From the NCBI RefSeq assembly GCF_003627995.1, contig NZ_CP032707.1, positions 2,036,501-2,100,500 of the forward strand: DNA of 64,000 nt, written 5' to 3'. Of this stretch, positions 44,277-53,594 are shown in pieces (position 1 is the first letter of the stretch; every line of letters starts with the position of its first letter). A program made the translations under genes and the position numbers. This DNA comes from Brevundimonas naejangsanensis (GTDB taxonomy: Bacteria > Pseudomonadota > Alphaproteobacteria > Caulobacterales > Caulobacteraceae). Under the pieces are notes generated by a model. That model had not been told where the DNA came from and did not search any database. It worked only from the letters and a program-made list of their open reading frames with translations.

Positions 44277-46298
44277 ATGTTCAAGTCCGTCCTGGTCGCC
44301 AATCGCGGCGAGATCGCCTGCCGCGTCTTCCGCACCGCCCGCCGCATGGGCCTGCGCACCATCGCCGTCTATTCCGAGGCCGACGCCCAGGCCCTGCATG
44401 TGCGGGAAGCCGACGAGGCGGTGCTGATCGGCCCGGCGGCGGCGCGCGAATCCTATCTCGACGCGGAAAAGGTGCTGGCGGCGGCCAAGGCGACGGGGGC
44501 GGAGGCCATCCACCCCGGCTACGGCTTCCTGTCCGAGAACGCCGACTTCGCCGAGGCGGTCATGGCGGCGGGGATCGTCTGGATCGGCCCGCAGCCGTCC
44601 TCGATCCGCGCCATGGGCCTGAAGGACGCGGCCAAGACGCTGATGATCGAGGCGGGCGTGCCCGTCACCCCCGGCTATCAGGGCGAGGACCAGTCGTTGG
44701 AGACCCTGACGGCCGAGGCGAACCGCATCGGCTTCCCCGTTCTGATCAAGGCGGTCGCGGGCGGCGGCGGCAAGGGGATGCGCAAGGTCGACCGCGCAGA
44801 GGATTTCGCTGAAAATCTGGCGTCGGCGCAGCGGGAGGGGCAGTCGTCCTTCGGCGATCCGCGCGTGTTGATCGAGAGCTACATCACCCGTCCGCGCCAC
44901 ATCGAGGTGCAGGTGTTCGGCGACAGCCACGGCAATGTCGTCCACCTACATGAACGCGACTGCTCGCTGCAACGCCGCCACCAGAAGGTGATCGAAGAGG
45001 CGCCCGCGCCCGGCATGGATCAGGCCACGCGCGACGCCGTCACCGCCGCCGCCGTGCGCGCCGCAAAGGCCGTGGACTATCAGGGCGCAGGCACCATCGA
45101 GTTCATCGCCGACGCCTCGAACGGGCTGAAGGCCGACCGCATCTGGTTCATGGAGATGAACACCCGGCTGCAGGTCGAGCACCCGGTGACGGAGGCCATC
45201 ACAGGCGTCGATCTGGTCGAATGGCAGTTGCGCGTCGCAGCGGGCGAGCCGATTCCTTTGGCGCAGGAACACATCCCGATGAAGGGCTGGGCCATGGAGG
45301 CCCGCCTCTATGCCGAGGATCCGGCCCACGGCTTCCTGCCGTCGATCGGGCGGCTGGATCACTTCGTCATGCCCGACGACATCCGCGTCGATACCGGCGT
45401 GGAGCAGGGCGGCGAGGTCAGCCAGTTCTACGACCCGATGATCGCCAAGCTGATCGTCCACGAAGACAGCCGCGAGGCCGCCGCTGCCCGCCTGGCCGAC
45501 GCCTGCCGCGAGGTCGAGGTCTGGCCCGTCCGCACCAACGCCGGCTTCCTGGCCCGCTGCCTGGAGCATCCGCGCTTCGTCGAGGGCGACGTGGATACGG
45601 GCTTCATCGCGGCGGAGGAGGGAACTCTTGCCAGCGATTGCGTCTCAGATGAGCTTGTCGCCGCAGCAGCAAAGCTGATTGCAGAGGAAGTGACCTGGCG
45701 TTTCATAGGGCGGGATCATGCCGATACCTGGGAATCAAGGATCAGCCAGCTTTTCGGCTTCCGACTGAATGCCCCACAGTCATCACATGTCGTTCTGGAC
45801 GTGGACGGAGCCAAGCGAACCGCACGCCTCTCACCTGGCCCCAAGCCTTGGTCCTATGCGGTTGACCTTGAGGGTTCCTCGCATGTCGTCGAGCAGATCT
45901 CAGGAAATCGCCTAAAGGGATTGAAAGCCTCGCTTCGGGTCGCACCGAGCGGACAGTCGTTCCACTATCGTTTGGGCGATGATGATGCCGAAGTTGTCGT
46001 TTTCAACTCTGGCTTGGCGGTAACGGTGAAGCCGTTCACCGCATTGCGTGGATCGGTTGAAAGCGGCTCCGACGGCGGCCTGCGCGCGCCCATGCCGGGC
46101 AAGATCGTCGCCGCGCCCGCCAAGGTTGGCGACGTCGTGACCAAGGGCCAGCCGGTCGTGGTGCTGGAGGCCATGAAGATGGAGCACGCCCTGACCGCGC
46201 CCTTCGACGGCGTGGTGGCCGAGTTCAACGTCGCGGTCGGCGATCAGGTGACGGACGGCGCGGTGCTGGCTGTGGTGAAGGCGGCCGACGCGGCCTGA
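44277..46298 (+). CDS. mccA: Methylcrotonyl-CoA carboxylase, biotin-containing alpha subunit
   Basis: A 673-residue protein. The biotin carboxylase part (~1-445) has VLVANRGEIACRVFRTARR, the ATP-grasp loop AVAGGGGKGMRKV and EMNTRLQVEHPVTE. A middle region (~450-600) is the subunit-contact (BT) domain. The biotinyl domain at the end has the lysine K634 in LEAMKMEHAL. It carboxylates biotin and, with the beta subunit, 3-methylcrotonyl-CoA. The middle region has clearly lower GC and different codon use from the rest (hand count ~57 percent over 45661-46020 against ~78 percent in the 60 bases from 45481). Confidence 0.93.
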   Translation: MFKSVLVANRGEIACRVFRTARRMGLRTIAVYSEADAQALHVREADEAVLIGPAAARESYLDAEKVLAAAKATGAEAIHPGYGFLSENADFAEAVMAAGIVWIGPQPSSIRAMGLKDAAKTLMIEAGVPVTPGYQGEDQSLETLTAEANRIGFPVLIKAVAGGGGKGMRKVDRAEDFAENLASAQREGQSSFGDPRVLIESYITRPRHIEVQVFGDSHGNVVHLHERDCSLQRRHQKVIEEAPAPGMDQATRDAVTAAAVRAAKAVDYQGAGTIEFIADASNGLKADRIWFMEMNTRLQVEHPVTEAITGVDLVEWQLRVAAGEPIPLAQEHIPMKGWAMEARLYAEDPAHGFLPSIGRLDHFVMPDDIRVDTGVEQGGEVSQFYDPMIAKLIVHEDSREAAAARLADACREVEVWPVRTNAGFLARCLEHPRFVEGDVDTGFIAAEEGTLASDCVSDELVAAAAKLIAEEVTWRFIGRDHADTWESRISQLFGFRLNAPQSSHVVLDVDGAKRTARLSPGPKPWSYAVDLEGSSHVVEQISGNRLKGLKASLRVAPSGQSFHYRLGDDDAEVVVFNSGLAVTVKPFTALRGSVESGSDGGLRAPMPGKIVAAPAKVGDVVTKGQPVVVLEAMKMEHALTAPFDGVVAEFNVAVGDQVTDGAVLAVVKAADAA

Positions 46299-46326
46299 AA
46301 CCTGTTCATCCCGAAGGCTGTGGGGC

Positions 46327-46710
46327 TCAGCGCGCGAGGCCGACGCCGCCCAGCGGCTCCGTTTCGGTCCGGCTGTCAAAGCCGGCGATCAGCGGCCGCC
46401 CCTTGGCGATGGCGGCTTGAACGGCGGGCAGCGACAGCGAGGCGCGGTGGCTCTCTTGGCTGTCCCACACTTCGGTGACCCATAGAGCGTCGGCGTCCGC
46501 CGGATCGCGCGCGACCACATAGCTGAAGCAGCCCGGCATGATGGCGGTCCCTTCCAGCAGAATGGCGGCCAGGGCGTCGCGCTGGCCCGGCTGGGCCTTT
46601 ATCCGGCCGATCAGTCCATACATGGGCGTTTCTCCAAGCGTTGGCGCGGCCACGGTCATGGCGGCCAAACCCAGACCTGCGGCGAGGATTTGTCGGCGGT
46701 CGAGGGTCAT
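46327..46710 (-). CDS. Exported antibiotic-biosynthesis-monooxygenase (ABM) domain protein
   Basis: A 127-residue protein. An N-terminal Tat-like signal (DRRQILAAGLGLAAM) is followed by a single ABM/YgiN-type ferredoxin-like domain: MYGLIGRIKAQPGQRDALAAIL, FSYVVARDPADADALWVTEVWDS and a C-terminal HRASLSLPAVQAAI helix. Such proteins are small quinol or heme-related oxygenases or binding proteins; the substrate is unknown. The ATG at 46710 is preferred because the upstream extension is not conserved-looking. It is divergent from the DUF1489 gene. Confidence 0.75.
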   Translation of the reverse strand: MTLDRRQILAAGLGLAAMTVAAPTLGETPMYGLIGRIKAQPGQRDALAAILLEGTAIMPGCFSYVVARDPADADALWVTEVWDSQESHRASLSLPAVQAAIAKGRPLIAGFDSRTETEPLGGVGLAR

Positions 46711-46784
46711 GACGCGCAGCATGGCGCCGTTCGCGCAGAATGTCCGCCATGACGTCGCCGGCAATCTGATGTTAGAGGCCCCTC

Positions 46785-47180
46785 ATGCCCCTTCATATGA
46801 TCAAGCTTTGCGTCGGCGTGTCCGAGGTCGAGACGCTGGAGGCGAACGCCGCGCGGTCCGACTGGCGCATCGTCCACACCCGCATGACGCCCAAGCGCGC
46901 CGCCGAGATCGAAAACGGCGGCTCCCTCTATTGGGTCATGAAAGGCTCCGTGACCTGCCGCCAGCGCATCCTGGAGATCACCACCATCGGCGAGGGCAAG
47001 GCCAGCCGCTGCGAGATCAAGCTGGACAGCCAGGTCATCCGCACCGCGCCCCTGGCCCGGCGGCCCTTCCAGGGCTGGCGTTATTTCGAGAAGGACGTGC
47101 CGCCGGACCTGTCCGTGGCCGAACCGACGGACCTGCCGCCCGAACTGGCGCGCGAACTGCGCGAACTGGGCGCCTGGTAG
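46785..47180 (+). CDS. DUF1489 family protein
   Basis: A 131-residue protein of the alphaproteobacterial DUF1489 family (MIKLCVGVSEVETLE, RMTPKRAAEIENGGSLYWV, CRQRILEI, ending PPELARELRELGAW). It is cytoplasmic and has no known function. It lies 36 bases ahead of the MATE gene on the same strand. Confidence 0.85.
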   Translation: MPLHMIKLCVGVSEVETLEANAARSDWRIVHTRMTPKRAAEIENGGSLYWVMKGSVTCRQRILEITTIGEGKASRCEIKLDSQVIRTAPLARRPFQGWRYFEKDVPPDLSVAEPTDLPPELARELRELGAW

Positions 47181-47216
47181 GCGCCCGAAACGCACGGAAA
47201 ATCGATTGACGCGCGC

Positions 47217-48584
47217 ATGGGCGCGTGGCTGTTGCGGCCTCCGATGACCCACGCCCTGTTCAGCTTCAAGACCCGCGCCACCCTGTCCGAGCTGCTGAAG
47301 CTGGCCTGGCCGGTCGTGCTGGCGCGCCTGGGCATCATGACCATGGGCCTGACCGACGCCATCGTCGTCGGCCACTACGCCAGCCGCGAGCTGGCCTATC
47401 ACTCTCTGGCCTGGGCGCCGTCGTCGGTCGTGCTGACCACGGCGGTCGGGTTGATGATGGGGGTTCAGGTCATGACCGCCCGGCTGCTGGGCCAGGGTCG
47501 CCGCGACGAGGTCGGGGCCGTGTTGCGACGCGGCATGGTCTATGCCCTGCAGATCGGCGTCCTGGGCATGATCGGCCTGTTGCTGCTGGGGCCGTTCGGC
47601 CTGGTCCACATGGGGCTGGAGGACGGACTGGGCGAGGGCGCGACCCCGGCCCTGATGGTCTTCGCCCTGTCGATGCCGGCCTATCTGGTGTCGGTGGCGG
47701 CGCAGTTCTTCCTGGAGGGCCTGCATCGGCCCAAGGCCGGGATGGTCGCCATGTGGGTGGCCAATGCGGTCAACCTGGGCCTGAACCTGCTGCTGGTGCC
47801 GGACCTGCTGGGCATCGGCCTGCATGGGGCGGTGGCCTCGTCCTGGGCGACGTTCGGCGCGCGGACGGCGCTGGCGGTCTTCCTGGTGATCTTCATCCTG
47901 CGCCTGCCCGAGGCGCGGGCCCTGGGCGTCTTCTCCAAGCCGAAGCGCGACAAGGCGGTCGAGAGCCAGCAGATGCGGGTGGGGCTGGGCGCGGGCGCGT
48001 CCAACTTCATCGAGGTGGGCGCCTTCGCCGCCATGACCCTGTTCGCCGGACAGCTGGGCGCGGCCGAGACCGCCAGCTGGGCGGTCGTCATCAACATCTC
48101 GGCCATCGTCTTCATGGTGCCTATGGGGTTGTCGTCGGCGACGGCGGTGCTGGTGGGCCGCAGCTACGGCGCCGCCGATCGCGCGGGGGTCCTGCGCGGC
48201 GGGCTGGCGGGCATCGGGGTGGTGACGGTGCTGGCCTTCATCATCGCCGTGGGGCTGTGGCTGGCCGCGCCGCTGGTGGTGCGCGCCTATACCTTCGACG
48301 CGGCTATCCTGGCGATCGCGACCCCGGCCCTGGTGCTGGCGACCCTGTTCTTCGTCGCCGACGCCCAGCAGGTGGTGGCGGCCCAGGCCAACCGCGCGGC
48401 GGGCGACGTGGTGTGGCCTACGCTGATGCATCTCTTCTCCTATGGCCTGGTCATGATCCCCCTGGGCTGGGTCCTGGCGCACCGGATCGGGGTGGACGGC
48501 CTGGTCTGGTCGGTGATCGTGGCCAGCCTGATCTCGGGAGCCTTGCTGACCGGGCGCTTCATAAGGATTGCAAGAAGGCTGTAA
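47217..48584 (+). CDS. MATE-family efflux transporter
   Basis: A 455-residue membrane protein with twelve predicted helices in two MATE repeats. Typical segments are WPVVLARLGIMTMGLTDAIVVGHYASRELAYH in TM1-2 and VPMGLSSATAVLVGRSYGA in the second half. MATE proteins expel cationic compounds or secondary metabolites using Na+ or H+. The start at 47217 is the first ATG; one nine codons later (MTHALFSF) has equal support, and neither has a clear ribosome-binding site. Confidence 0.88.
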   Translation: MGAWLLRPPMTHALFSFKTRATLSELLKLAWPVVLARLGIMTMGLTDAIVVGHYASRELAYHSLAWAPSSVVLTTAVGLMMGVQVMTARLLGQGRRDEVGAVLRRGMVYALQIGVLGMIGLLLLGPFGLVHMGLEDGLGEGATPALMVFALSMPAYLVSVAAQFFLEGLHRPKAGMVAMWVANAVNLGLNLLLVPDLLGIGLHGAVASSWATFGARTALAVFLVIFILRLPEARALGVFSKPKRDKAVESQQMRVGLGAGASNFIEVGAFAAMTLFAGQLGAAETASWAVVINISAIVFMVPMGLSSATAVLVGRSYGAADRAGVLRGGLAGIGVVTVLAFIIAVGLWLAAPLVVRAYTFDAAILAIATPALVLATLFFVADAQQVVAAQANRAAGDVVWPTLMHLFSYGLVMIPLGWVLAHRIGVDGLVWSVIVASLISGALLTGRFIRIARRL

Positions 48585-48598
48585 CGCGCGCGGGCGTT

Positions 48599-48777
48599 CT
48601 CCCTCCCCGGCCCGGGGAGGGTGGCTGAGGCGAAGCCGAAGCCGAGTGGGGCGGCAAGGCAAACCAAACGTCGCGCCTCGTATCACCTGACCTCCCCACC
48701 CGGTCGCGGAGCCTGTCCTCGGGTTCGCCTTCGGCGAAGCCCGGGGGCGACCACCCTCCCCATGAAGGGGAGGGAGA
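48599..48777. repeat. Nested palindromic repeat upstream of metG
   Basis: Arms CTCCCTCCCCGGCCCGGGGA (from 48599) and CCACCCTCCCCATGAAGGGG (ending 48777) are inverted relative to each other and each is self-complementary. Between them lies a third hairpin (GGGTTCGCCTTCGGCGAAGCCC, 48721-48742). The layout resembles the 44.1-kb repeat with different arm sequences. Confidence 0.8.
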
Positions 48778-48838
48778 AGGTGACGCCTCGGGTTTCGCGC
48801 TCTATATCCGTCTGCTTCCTCCCGCAGACTGGACGACC

Positions 48839-50548
48839 ATGGCCCGCATCCTCATCACCTCGGCGCTGCCCTACATCAACGGCATCAAGCACCTTGGAAA
48901 TCTGGCCGGGTCGATGCTGCCCGCCGATGTGTGGGCGCGCTTCAAGCGGGCGCAGGGCAATGATGTCCTCTACGTCTGCGCCACCGACGAGCACGGCACG
49001 CCGGCCGAGCTGGCTGCCGCCGCCGCCGGCCAGGACGTCCGCACCTATTGCGACGAGCAGCACGAGGTGCAGCGCCGGGCGGGCGAGGCCTTCAACCTGT
49101 CCTTCGACGTCTTCGGCCGCAGCTCCAACGCGCCCAACACCCGTCTGACCCAGCATTTCGCCAAGGTGCTGGAGGAGCGTGGCCTGATCGAGGAGCGCGT
49201 CGACCGGATGATCTATTCGATCGACGACGCCCGCTTCCTGCCCGACCGCTATGTCGAGGGGACGTGTCCGCACTGCGCCTATGAGAAGGCGCGTGGCGAC
49301 CAGTGCGACAATTGCGGCCGGCTGCTGGATCCGACCGACCTGATCAATCCCTATTCAGCGGTGTCGGGCAGCCGCAACCTGGAGGTCCGCGACACGCGCC
49401 ACCTCTATCTGCTGCAGACCAAGGTGGCCGATGAAGTGCGCGCCTGGGTCGACGCCCGCTCGCCTCAGTGGCAGCCGCTGGCTCGCTCCATCGCCTACAA
49501 GCATCTGGACGAAGGCCTGATCGACCGGGGCATTACCCGCGATCTGAAATGGGGCGTGCCGGTCGTCGGACCCGACGGCGGCCCGCGTCCGGGCATGGAG
49601 GGCAAGGTCTTCTACGTCTGGTTCGACGCCCCCATCGAATACATCGGCGCGACCGAGGAGTGGGCTGAGAAGACCGGCGGAAACTGGCGCTCGTGGTGGC
49701 GACTGGACGAGGGCGCCGAGGACGTGCGCTACGTCCAGTTCATGGGCAAGGACAACGTCGCCTTCCACACCGTCAGCTTCCCGGCCACCATCCTGGGCTC
49801 GGGCGAGCCGTGGAAGACGGTGGACCAGTTGAAGGCCTTCAACTGGCTGAACTGGTACGGCGGCAAGTTCTCGACCAGCATGGGCCGAGGCGTCTTCATG
49901 GACCAGGCGTTGGAACTGCTGCCCGCCGACTACTGGCGCTGGCACCTGACGGCCTATGGCCCGGAACACTCCGACGCGGCCTTCACCTGGGAGCAGTTCC
50001 AGGCGACGACGAACAAGGACCTGGCCGACGTGCTGGGCAACTTCGTCAACCGCATCGTCAAGTTCACGGAATCCAAGTTCGACGGGGTCATCCCGGCCGA
50101 GGGCGAGGTCGGGCCGCTGGAGCAGAAGCTGGCCGCCGACATCAAGGCGGGGCTGGAGGAGCTGACGGCCGATTTCGAGGCCATGGAGTTCCGCAAGGCC
50201 GCCCAGGGCGCGCGGGCGCTGTGGGCGCTCGGCAATGAGTATCTGCAGGTTGCGGCCCCCTGGACGGCGCTGAAGACCGATCGCGAGCGCGCCGCCGTCG
50301 GCGTGCGCACCGGCTTGAACCTGGTCGCCCTGTTCGCCCGGGTCACCGCGCCCTTCATGCCCGAGGCGGCCGCCCGCATCGCCGCCACGGTCGGGGCGAC
50401 GGACCTGTCCTGGCCGGACGCCGAGAGCGATCTGCTGAACGCCTTGCCGGTCGGTCAGGCCGTGGCCTCGGCCCAGGTGCTGTTCGCCAAGATCGAGGAC
50501 GCCCAGGTCGCCGAATGGACCGAGCGCTTCGGCGGCGCGGAGGGGTGA
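48839..50548 (+). CDS. metG: Methionyl-tRNA synthetase
   Basis: A 569-residue class I synthetase. The HIGH motif appears as HLGN in [16 protein letters not shown] and the KMSKS motif as KFSTS in [16 protein letters not shown] zinc-knuckle insertion has CPHC and CDNC (~143-163). The anticodon-binding helical domain is complete, and no C-terminal tRNA-binding (EMAP) domain is attached. It charges tRNA-Met. The stop overlaps the GTG of the following oxygenase gene (GTGA), so the two are translated together. Confidence 0.95.
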   Translation: MARILITSALPYINGIKHLGNLAGSMLPADVWARFKRAQGNDVLYVCATDEHGTPAELAAAAAGQDVRTYCDEQHEVQRRAGEAFNLSFDVFGRSSNAPNTRLTQHFAKVLEERGLIEERVDRMIYSIDDARFLPDRYVEGTCPHCAYEKARGDQCDNCGRLLDPTDLINPYSAVSGSRNLEVRDTRHLYLLQTKVADEVRAWVDARSPQWQPLARSIAYKHLDEGLIDRGITRDLKWGVPVVGPDGGPRPGMEGKVFYVWFDAPIEYIGATEEWAEKTGGNWRSWWRLDEGAEDVRYVQFMGKDNVAFHTVSFPATILGSGEPWKTVDQLKAFNWLNWYGGKFSTSMGRGVFMDQALELLPADYWRWHLTAYGPEHSDAAFTWEQFQATTNKDLADVLGNFVNRIVKFTESKFDGVIPAEGEVGPLEQKLAADIKAGLEELTADFEAMEFRKAAQGARALWALGNEYLQVAAPWTALKTDRERAAVGVRTGLNLVALFARVTAPFMPEAAARIAATVGATDLSWPDAESDLLNALPVGQAVASAQVLFAKIEDAQVAEWTERFGGAEG

Positions 50549-51261
50549 GCCCTCCGATCCTGAATGCGGTGTCGCCCGAGCGGCGCGCCGCCATTCGCCA
50601 GCGGCTGCAACGGACGGGGCGCGCCCAGGTCGAGGGCATCCTGGCCGAACCCACGGCCGCGGCGCTGCATCATCTGGCGCGCGAGGCTGACTACAACGTC
50701 GTAACGCGGCGCGGGACCGGCCATGTGGATTTGCCGTCCGCATGGCTGGCTTCCCTGCAGCCCGAGCAGAAGCGCGGACTAGCCGAGGCGATCCAGAAGT
50801 CGGCGACAGCGGATTTCCAGTATCTGTACGACAACTATCCGGTGTTCGACCTGGTGCAGGACGGTCATGCGGACGCACCTTGGCGCGATCTGGCGGCCTT
50901 CCTGAATGGCGAAGAATTCCTGGGCCTGATGCGCGACCTGACCGGGGAAGATCGCATCGCCCTGGCCGACATGCAGGTGACGCGGTTTCGCGCCGGGCAT
51001 TTCCTGACCGAGCATGACGATCACGCCGAGGGAAAGAACCGCTACTTCGCCTATGTGCTGAATTTGACGCCGAGCTGGCGGATCGACTGGGGCGGGCTGC
51101 TGGCCTTCCACGGCGACGACGGCAATGTGGCCGAGGCCTTCACACCGCGCTTCAACACCCTGAACCTGCTGCGGGTGCCCGCGCCGCACTCGGTCACACA
51201 GGTGGCCCTGTCGGCGGGCGGCGACCGGATTTCGATCACCGGCTGGCTGCGCGGCCGCTGA
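50545..51261 (+). CDS. 2-oxoglutarate/Fe(II) dioxygenase, Tpa1/OGFOD1-like
   Basis: A 238-residue protein whose C-terminal half is a 2OG-Fe(II) oxygenase domain. The metal ligands are H157 and D159 in TEHDDH and H215 in PAPHSVTQV, and R228 in GDRISITGW is placed to bind 2-oxoglutarate. The pattern [16 protein letters not shown] and [10 protein letters not shown] resembles Tpa1/OGFOD1-type prolyl hydroxylases, which modify ribosomal protein uS12 in eukaryotes. The GTG at 50545 overlaps the metG stop. A role in modifying a translation component is suggested by both similarity and context, but unproven. Confidence 0.82.
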   Translation: MSPPILNAVSPERRAAIRQRLQRTGRAQVEGILAEPTAAALHHLAREADYNVVTRRGTGHVDLPSAWLASLQPEQKRGLAEAIQKSATADFQYLYDNYPVFDLVQDGHADAPWRDLAAFLNGEEFLGLMRDLTGEDRIALADMQVTRFRAGHFLTEHDDHAEGKNRYFAYVLNLTPSWRIDWGGLLAFHGDDGNVAEAFTPRFNTLNLLRVPAPHSVTQVALSAGGDRISITGWLRGR

Positions 51262-51279
51262 GGCTCTGCTGGATATGAG

Positions 51280-51306
51280 AAAGGCCCGGATCGCTCCGGG
51301 CCTTTT
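51280..51306. terminator. Terminator after the metG-oxygenase operon
   Basis: AAAGGCCCGGA and TCCGGGCCTTT form an 11-bp stem with a TCGC loop followed by T. The A-run on the other side makes it usable for the convergent terC gene too. Confidence 0.85.
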
Positions 51307-51312
51307 GTCGTT

Positions 51313-52167
51313 TCAGGACGCTTGCGGGGCGGGCTCCGCCGCGACCGGCGGCGGATCGCGGCGTTCGCGGCCGCCGGGCAGGGCTTCGGGCGTGTGCCGC
51401 CCTGGGCCCTCGCCGCCGTGGCGCAGGTGCTTGGCCTGCTCCTCGGCGCCGATGTCGAGGAAGGTGGGGGCCGAGGCGTTGAACTGATCCGTGTGGCCGG
51501 TGCGCACGATGACCGAACGCCCGCCGTCCCAGATCATGTGCAGGGCGACGTACAGCACGATGGCCAGGCCGATATAGGCGATCCAACGATAGCGGTTCAG
51601 CAGCTTGGCGATGAAGCTGGCGGCCAGGCCCATCAGGGCGATCGACAGGATCAGGCCGAAGACCATGATCCACGGGTGGTCGTGGCTGGCGCCGGCGACG
51701 GCCAGGACGTTGTCCAGGCTCATGGTCAGGTCGGCGACCATGATCTGGATCAGGGCGGCGCCGAAGGTCTTGCGCTTCAGGCCCAGCTCTTCCGGGCTGG
51801 GGCCGCCGCCGTGTTCGATGGCCATGGCGCGTTCGATCTCGGCCTCGGCCTCGGCCTGATCGTGGGTCGCCTGCTCGCGCAGTTCGCGCCACATCTTCCA
51901 GCAGACCCACAGCAGCAGGAAGCCGCCTGCCAGCAGCAGGCCGATTATGGCCAGCAGCTGGACGGTGATCAGGGCCAGGCCGATGCGCATGATCACGGCC
52001 GCGGCCAGGCCGATGAGGATGGCCTTGCGGCGCTGGTCCTGGGGCAGGGCGGCGGCGGCCAGGCCCACGGCCACGGCGTTGTCGCCAGCCAGAACCAGGT
52101 CGATCATGAGCACCTTGCCGAGCGCGGACGCCTGGCTGACGAATTCGGGATTGGAGAGGAAGTCCAT
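51313..52167 (-). CDS. TerC-family membrane protein
   Basis: A 284-residue protein with the TerC fold: repeated acidic-containing helices with DLVLAGDNAVAVGLA near the N-terminus and IMVADLTMSLDNVLAVAG in the middle, about seven helices in all. The last ~65 residues are a Pro/Gly/Arg-rich cytoplasmic tail without clear function. TerC relatives (Alx, YkoY) export Mn2+ or other metals. No yybP-ykoY manganese riboswitch could be seen in the 85 bases before the start. Confidence 0.87.
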   Translation of the reverse strand: MDFLSNPEFVSQASALGKVLMIDLVLAGDNAVAVGLAAAALPQDQRRKAILIGLAAAVIMRIGLALITVQLLAIIGLLLAGGFLLLWVCWKMWRELREQATHDQAEAEAEIERAMAIEHGGGPSPEELGLKRKTFGAALIQIMVADLTMSLDNVLAVAGASHDHPWIMVFGLILSIALMGLAASFIAKLLNRYRWIAYIGLAIVLYVALHMIWDGGRSVIVRTGHTDQFNASAPTFLDIGAEEQAKHLRHGGEGPGRHTPEALPGGRERRDPPPVAAEPAPQAS

Positions 52168-52252
52168 GCCCGCTCTTTAGAGCCCGGGGCCTGCCGCGCC
52201 AAGACGCCGCAGGGGCGAGTTGACGCGGCCGGGGAGCGTTACCGGGTTCGGT

Positions 52253-53131
52253 CTAGAGGGCGCGGCCCTGCGCGCGCGCCGCCTCATAAAGAGCGATGGC
52301 GGCGGCGTTGGAGACGTTCAGGCTCTCGAACCCGCCGGGCATGGGAATGCGGGCCATGATCTCGCAGTGTTCGGCCACCAGGCGGCGCACGCCGTCGCCT
52401 TCCGAGCCCATGACGATGATGGTCGGCCGGGCGTCCAGCGCCTGCTCCAGCGTCAGATCCGCGCCGCCGTCCATGCCGATGGCGCGCCAGCCGTGGTCGG
52501 CCAGCTTCTCCAGGGCGCGGCTCAGATTCGTCACCCGGGCGCAGGGCAGGCGCTCGGTCGCCCCGGCCGCCGCCTTGGCCAGAGCGCCGGCCAGGGCGGG
52601 AGAGTGCCGGTCCTGCACCACGATGCCGCGCGCGCCGAAGGCCAGGGCCGAACGGAAGATGGCGCCGACGTTCTGGGGATCGGTCAGCTGGTCCAGCATG
52701 ACGATGACCCCTTCGGCGGGTTCGGCCAGGTCCTCCAGGGCGACGCCTTCCAGCGGCTGGACCTTGAAGACCATGCCCTGGTGCACCGCCCCGGCGGGCA
52801 GCATCCGGCCCAGGGCGAGCGAATCGACCACTTCGATTCGGTGGCCGTTCGCCAGATTCTCGCGCTGAATCTCCTCGGCGCGGTCTTCCGTGACCATCAG
52901 ACGGCCCATTCCGCGACGCGCCGGATTCGCCAAAGCGGCCAGAACCGGATGGCGTCCCCAAAGAAAATTATCGGCGTCCGGGCGCGAACGGGCCGGCCGG
53001 CGCTCGGGCTCGCTTCCGCCGCGTCCTTGCGGGGCGGGCGTTTGAGGCCGATCGAGGCGGCCTTCGCCTCTCTTGTGGAAAGATTGTTTTTTACCGGTTT
53101 TCCGGTCGTTGCGTTCTCGAAATGACGACAC
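52253..53131 (-). CDS. rlmB: 23S rRNA 2'-O-methyltransferase RlmB
   Basis: A 292-residue SpoU/TrmH-family enzyme. A ~55-residue basic, disordered N-terminal extension precedes the substrate-binding domain (FLWGRHPVLAALANPARRG). The knotted SpoU domain has the three motifs: LDQLTDPQNVGAIFRSA, IIVMGSEGDGVRRLV and IPMPGGFESLNVSNAAAI. RlmB methylates G2251 of 23S rRNA in E. coli. The extension could help RNA binding. The start faces the tRNA-Tyr/tuf promoter region. Confidence 0.9.
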   Translation of the reverse strand: MSSFRERNDRKTGKKQSFHKRGEGRLDRPQTPAPQGRGGSEPERRPARSRPDADNFLWGRHPVLAALANPARRGMGRLMVTEDRAEEIQRENLANGHRIEVVDSLALGRMLPAGAVHQGMVFKVQPLEGVALEDLAEPAEGVIVMLDQLTDPQNVGAIFRSALAFGARGIVVQDRHSPALAGALAKAAAGATERLPCARVTNLSRALEKLADHGWRAIGMDGGADLTLEQALDARPTIIVMGSEGDGVRRLVAEHCEIMARIPMPGGFESLNVSNAAAIALYEAARAQGRAL

Positions 53132-53137
53132 TATAAG
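53109..53137 (+). promoter_or_regulatory. Possible sigma-70 promoter for the tRNA-Tyr/tRNA-Gly/tuf transcript
   Basis: TTGCGT (53109-53114), a 17-base spacer and TATAAG (53132-53137) fit a vegetative promoter. It overlaps the start of the divergent rlmB gene. The tRNA-Tyr lies ~140 bases downstream, so a long leader would be removed by processing. Confidence 0.35.
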
Positions 53138-53280
53138 ACGGCCTCCGATTTGGGCCCCAGGGCTTTCGGTTCAGGCGCTTCCTCTACTGCAGGCGTCGCC
53201 CGACAGCGAAGGCTTTCGTCGCGAAATGATCGAAAGATTGTTTCCGGCGTTTCCAGACCGGCATTGACATAAGGCGCGCT

Positions 53281-53364
53281 GGGGGAATGTCCCGAGCGGC
53301 AAAGGGGGCGGACTGTAAATCCGCTGCGTAAGCTTCGCAGGTTCGAGTCCTGCTTCCCCCACCA
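53281..53364 (+). tRNA. tRNA-Tyr(GTA)
   Basis: An 84-base class II tRNA. Acceptor GGGGGAA pairs with TTCCCCC, the anticodon loop CTGTAAA gives GTA, a variable arm (TGCGTAAGCTTCGCA region) is present, and CCA is encoded. Confidence 0.96.
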
Positions 53365-53459
53365 CGCGCTTCAATGCCCCACGGGCCGGGAGTCCAAAAA
53401 GGAATCGGGTGCGGAAACGTCGCTCTTCGAACGAAGGGCGGTGCGACTGCATTCTTCGT

Positions 53460-53533
53460 GCGGGTATAGCACAATGGTAGTGCAGCAGCCTTCCAAGCTG
53501 AGGATGTCGGTTCGATCCCGTCTACCCGCTCCA
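53460..53533 (+). tRNA. tRNA-Gly(TCC)
   Basis: A 74-base tRNA. Acceptor GCGGGTA pairs with TACCCGC, the anticodon loop CTTCCAA gives TCC, discriminator T, and CCA is encoded. It sits 61 bases before tuf. Confidence 0.96.
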
Positions 53534-53594
53534 GGTTTATTGAACTGAGCACAAGCGCCCCTCCGTTCCGGACCCGGGCCACAGGAGTTTGGCC

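Noticed and set aside
52168..52252. A manganese (yybP-ykoY) riboswitch before the TerC-family gene
   Set aside because: The space is only 85 bases and shows none of the conserved loop sequences of that class.
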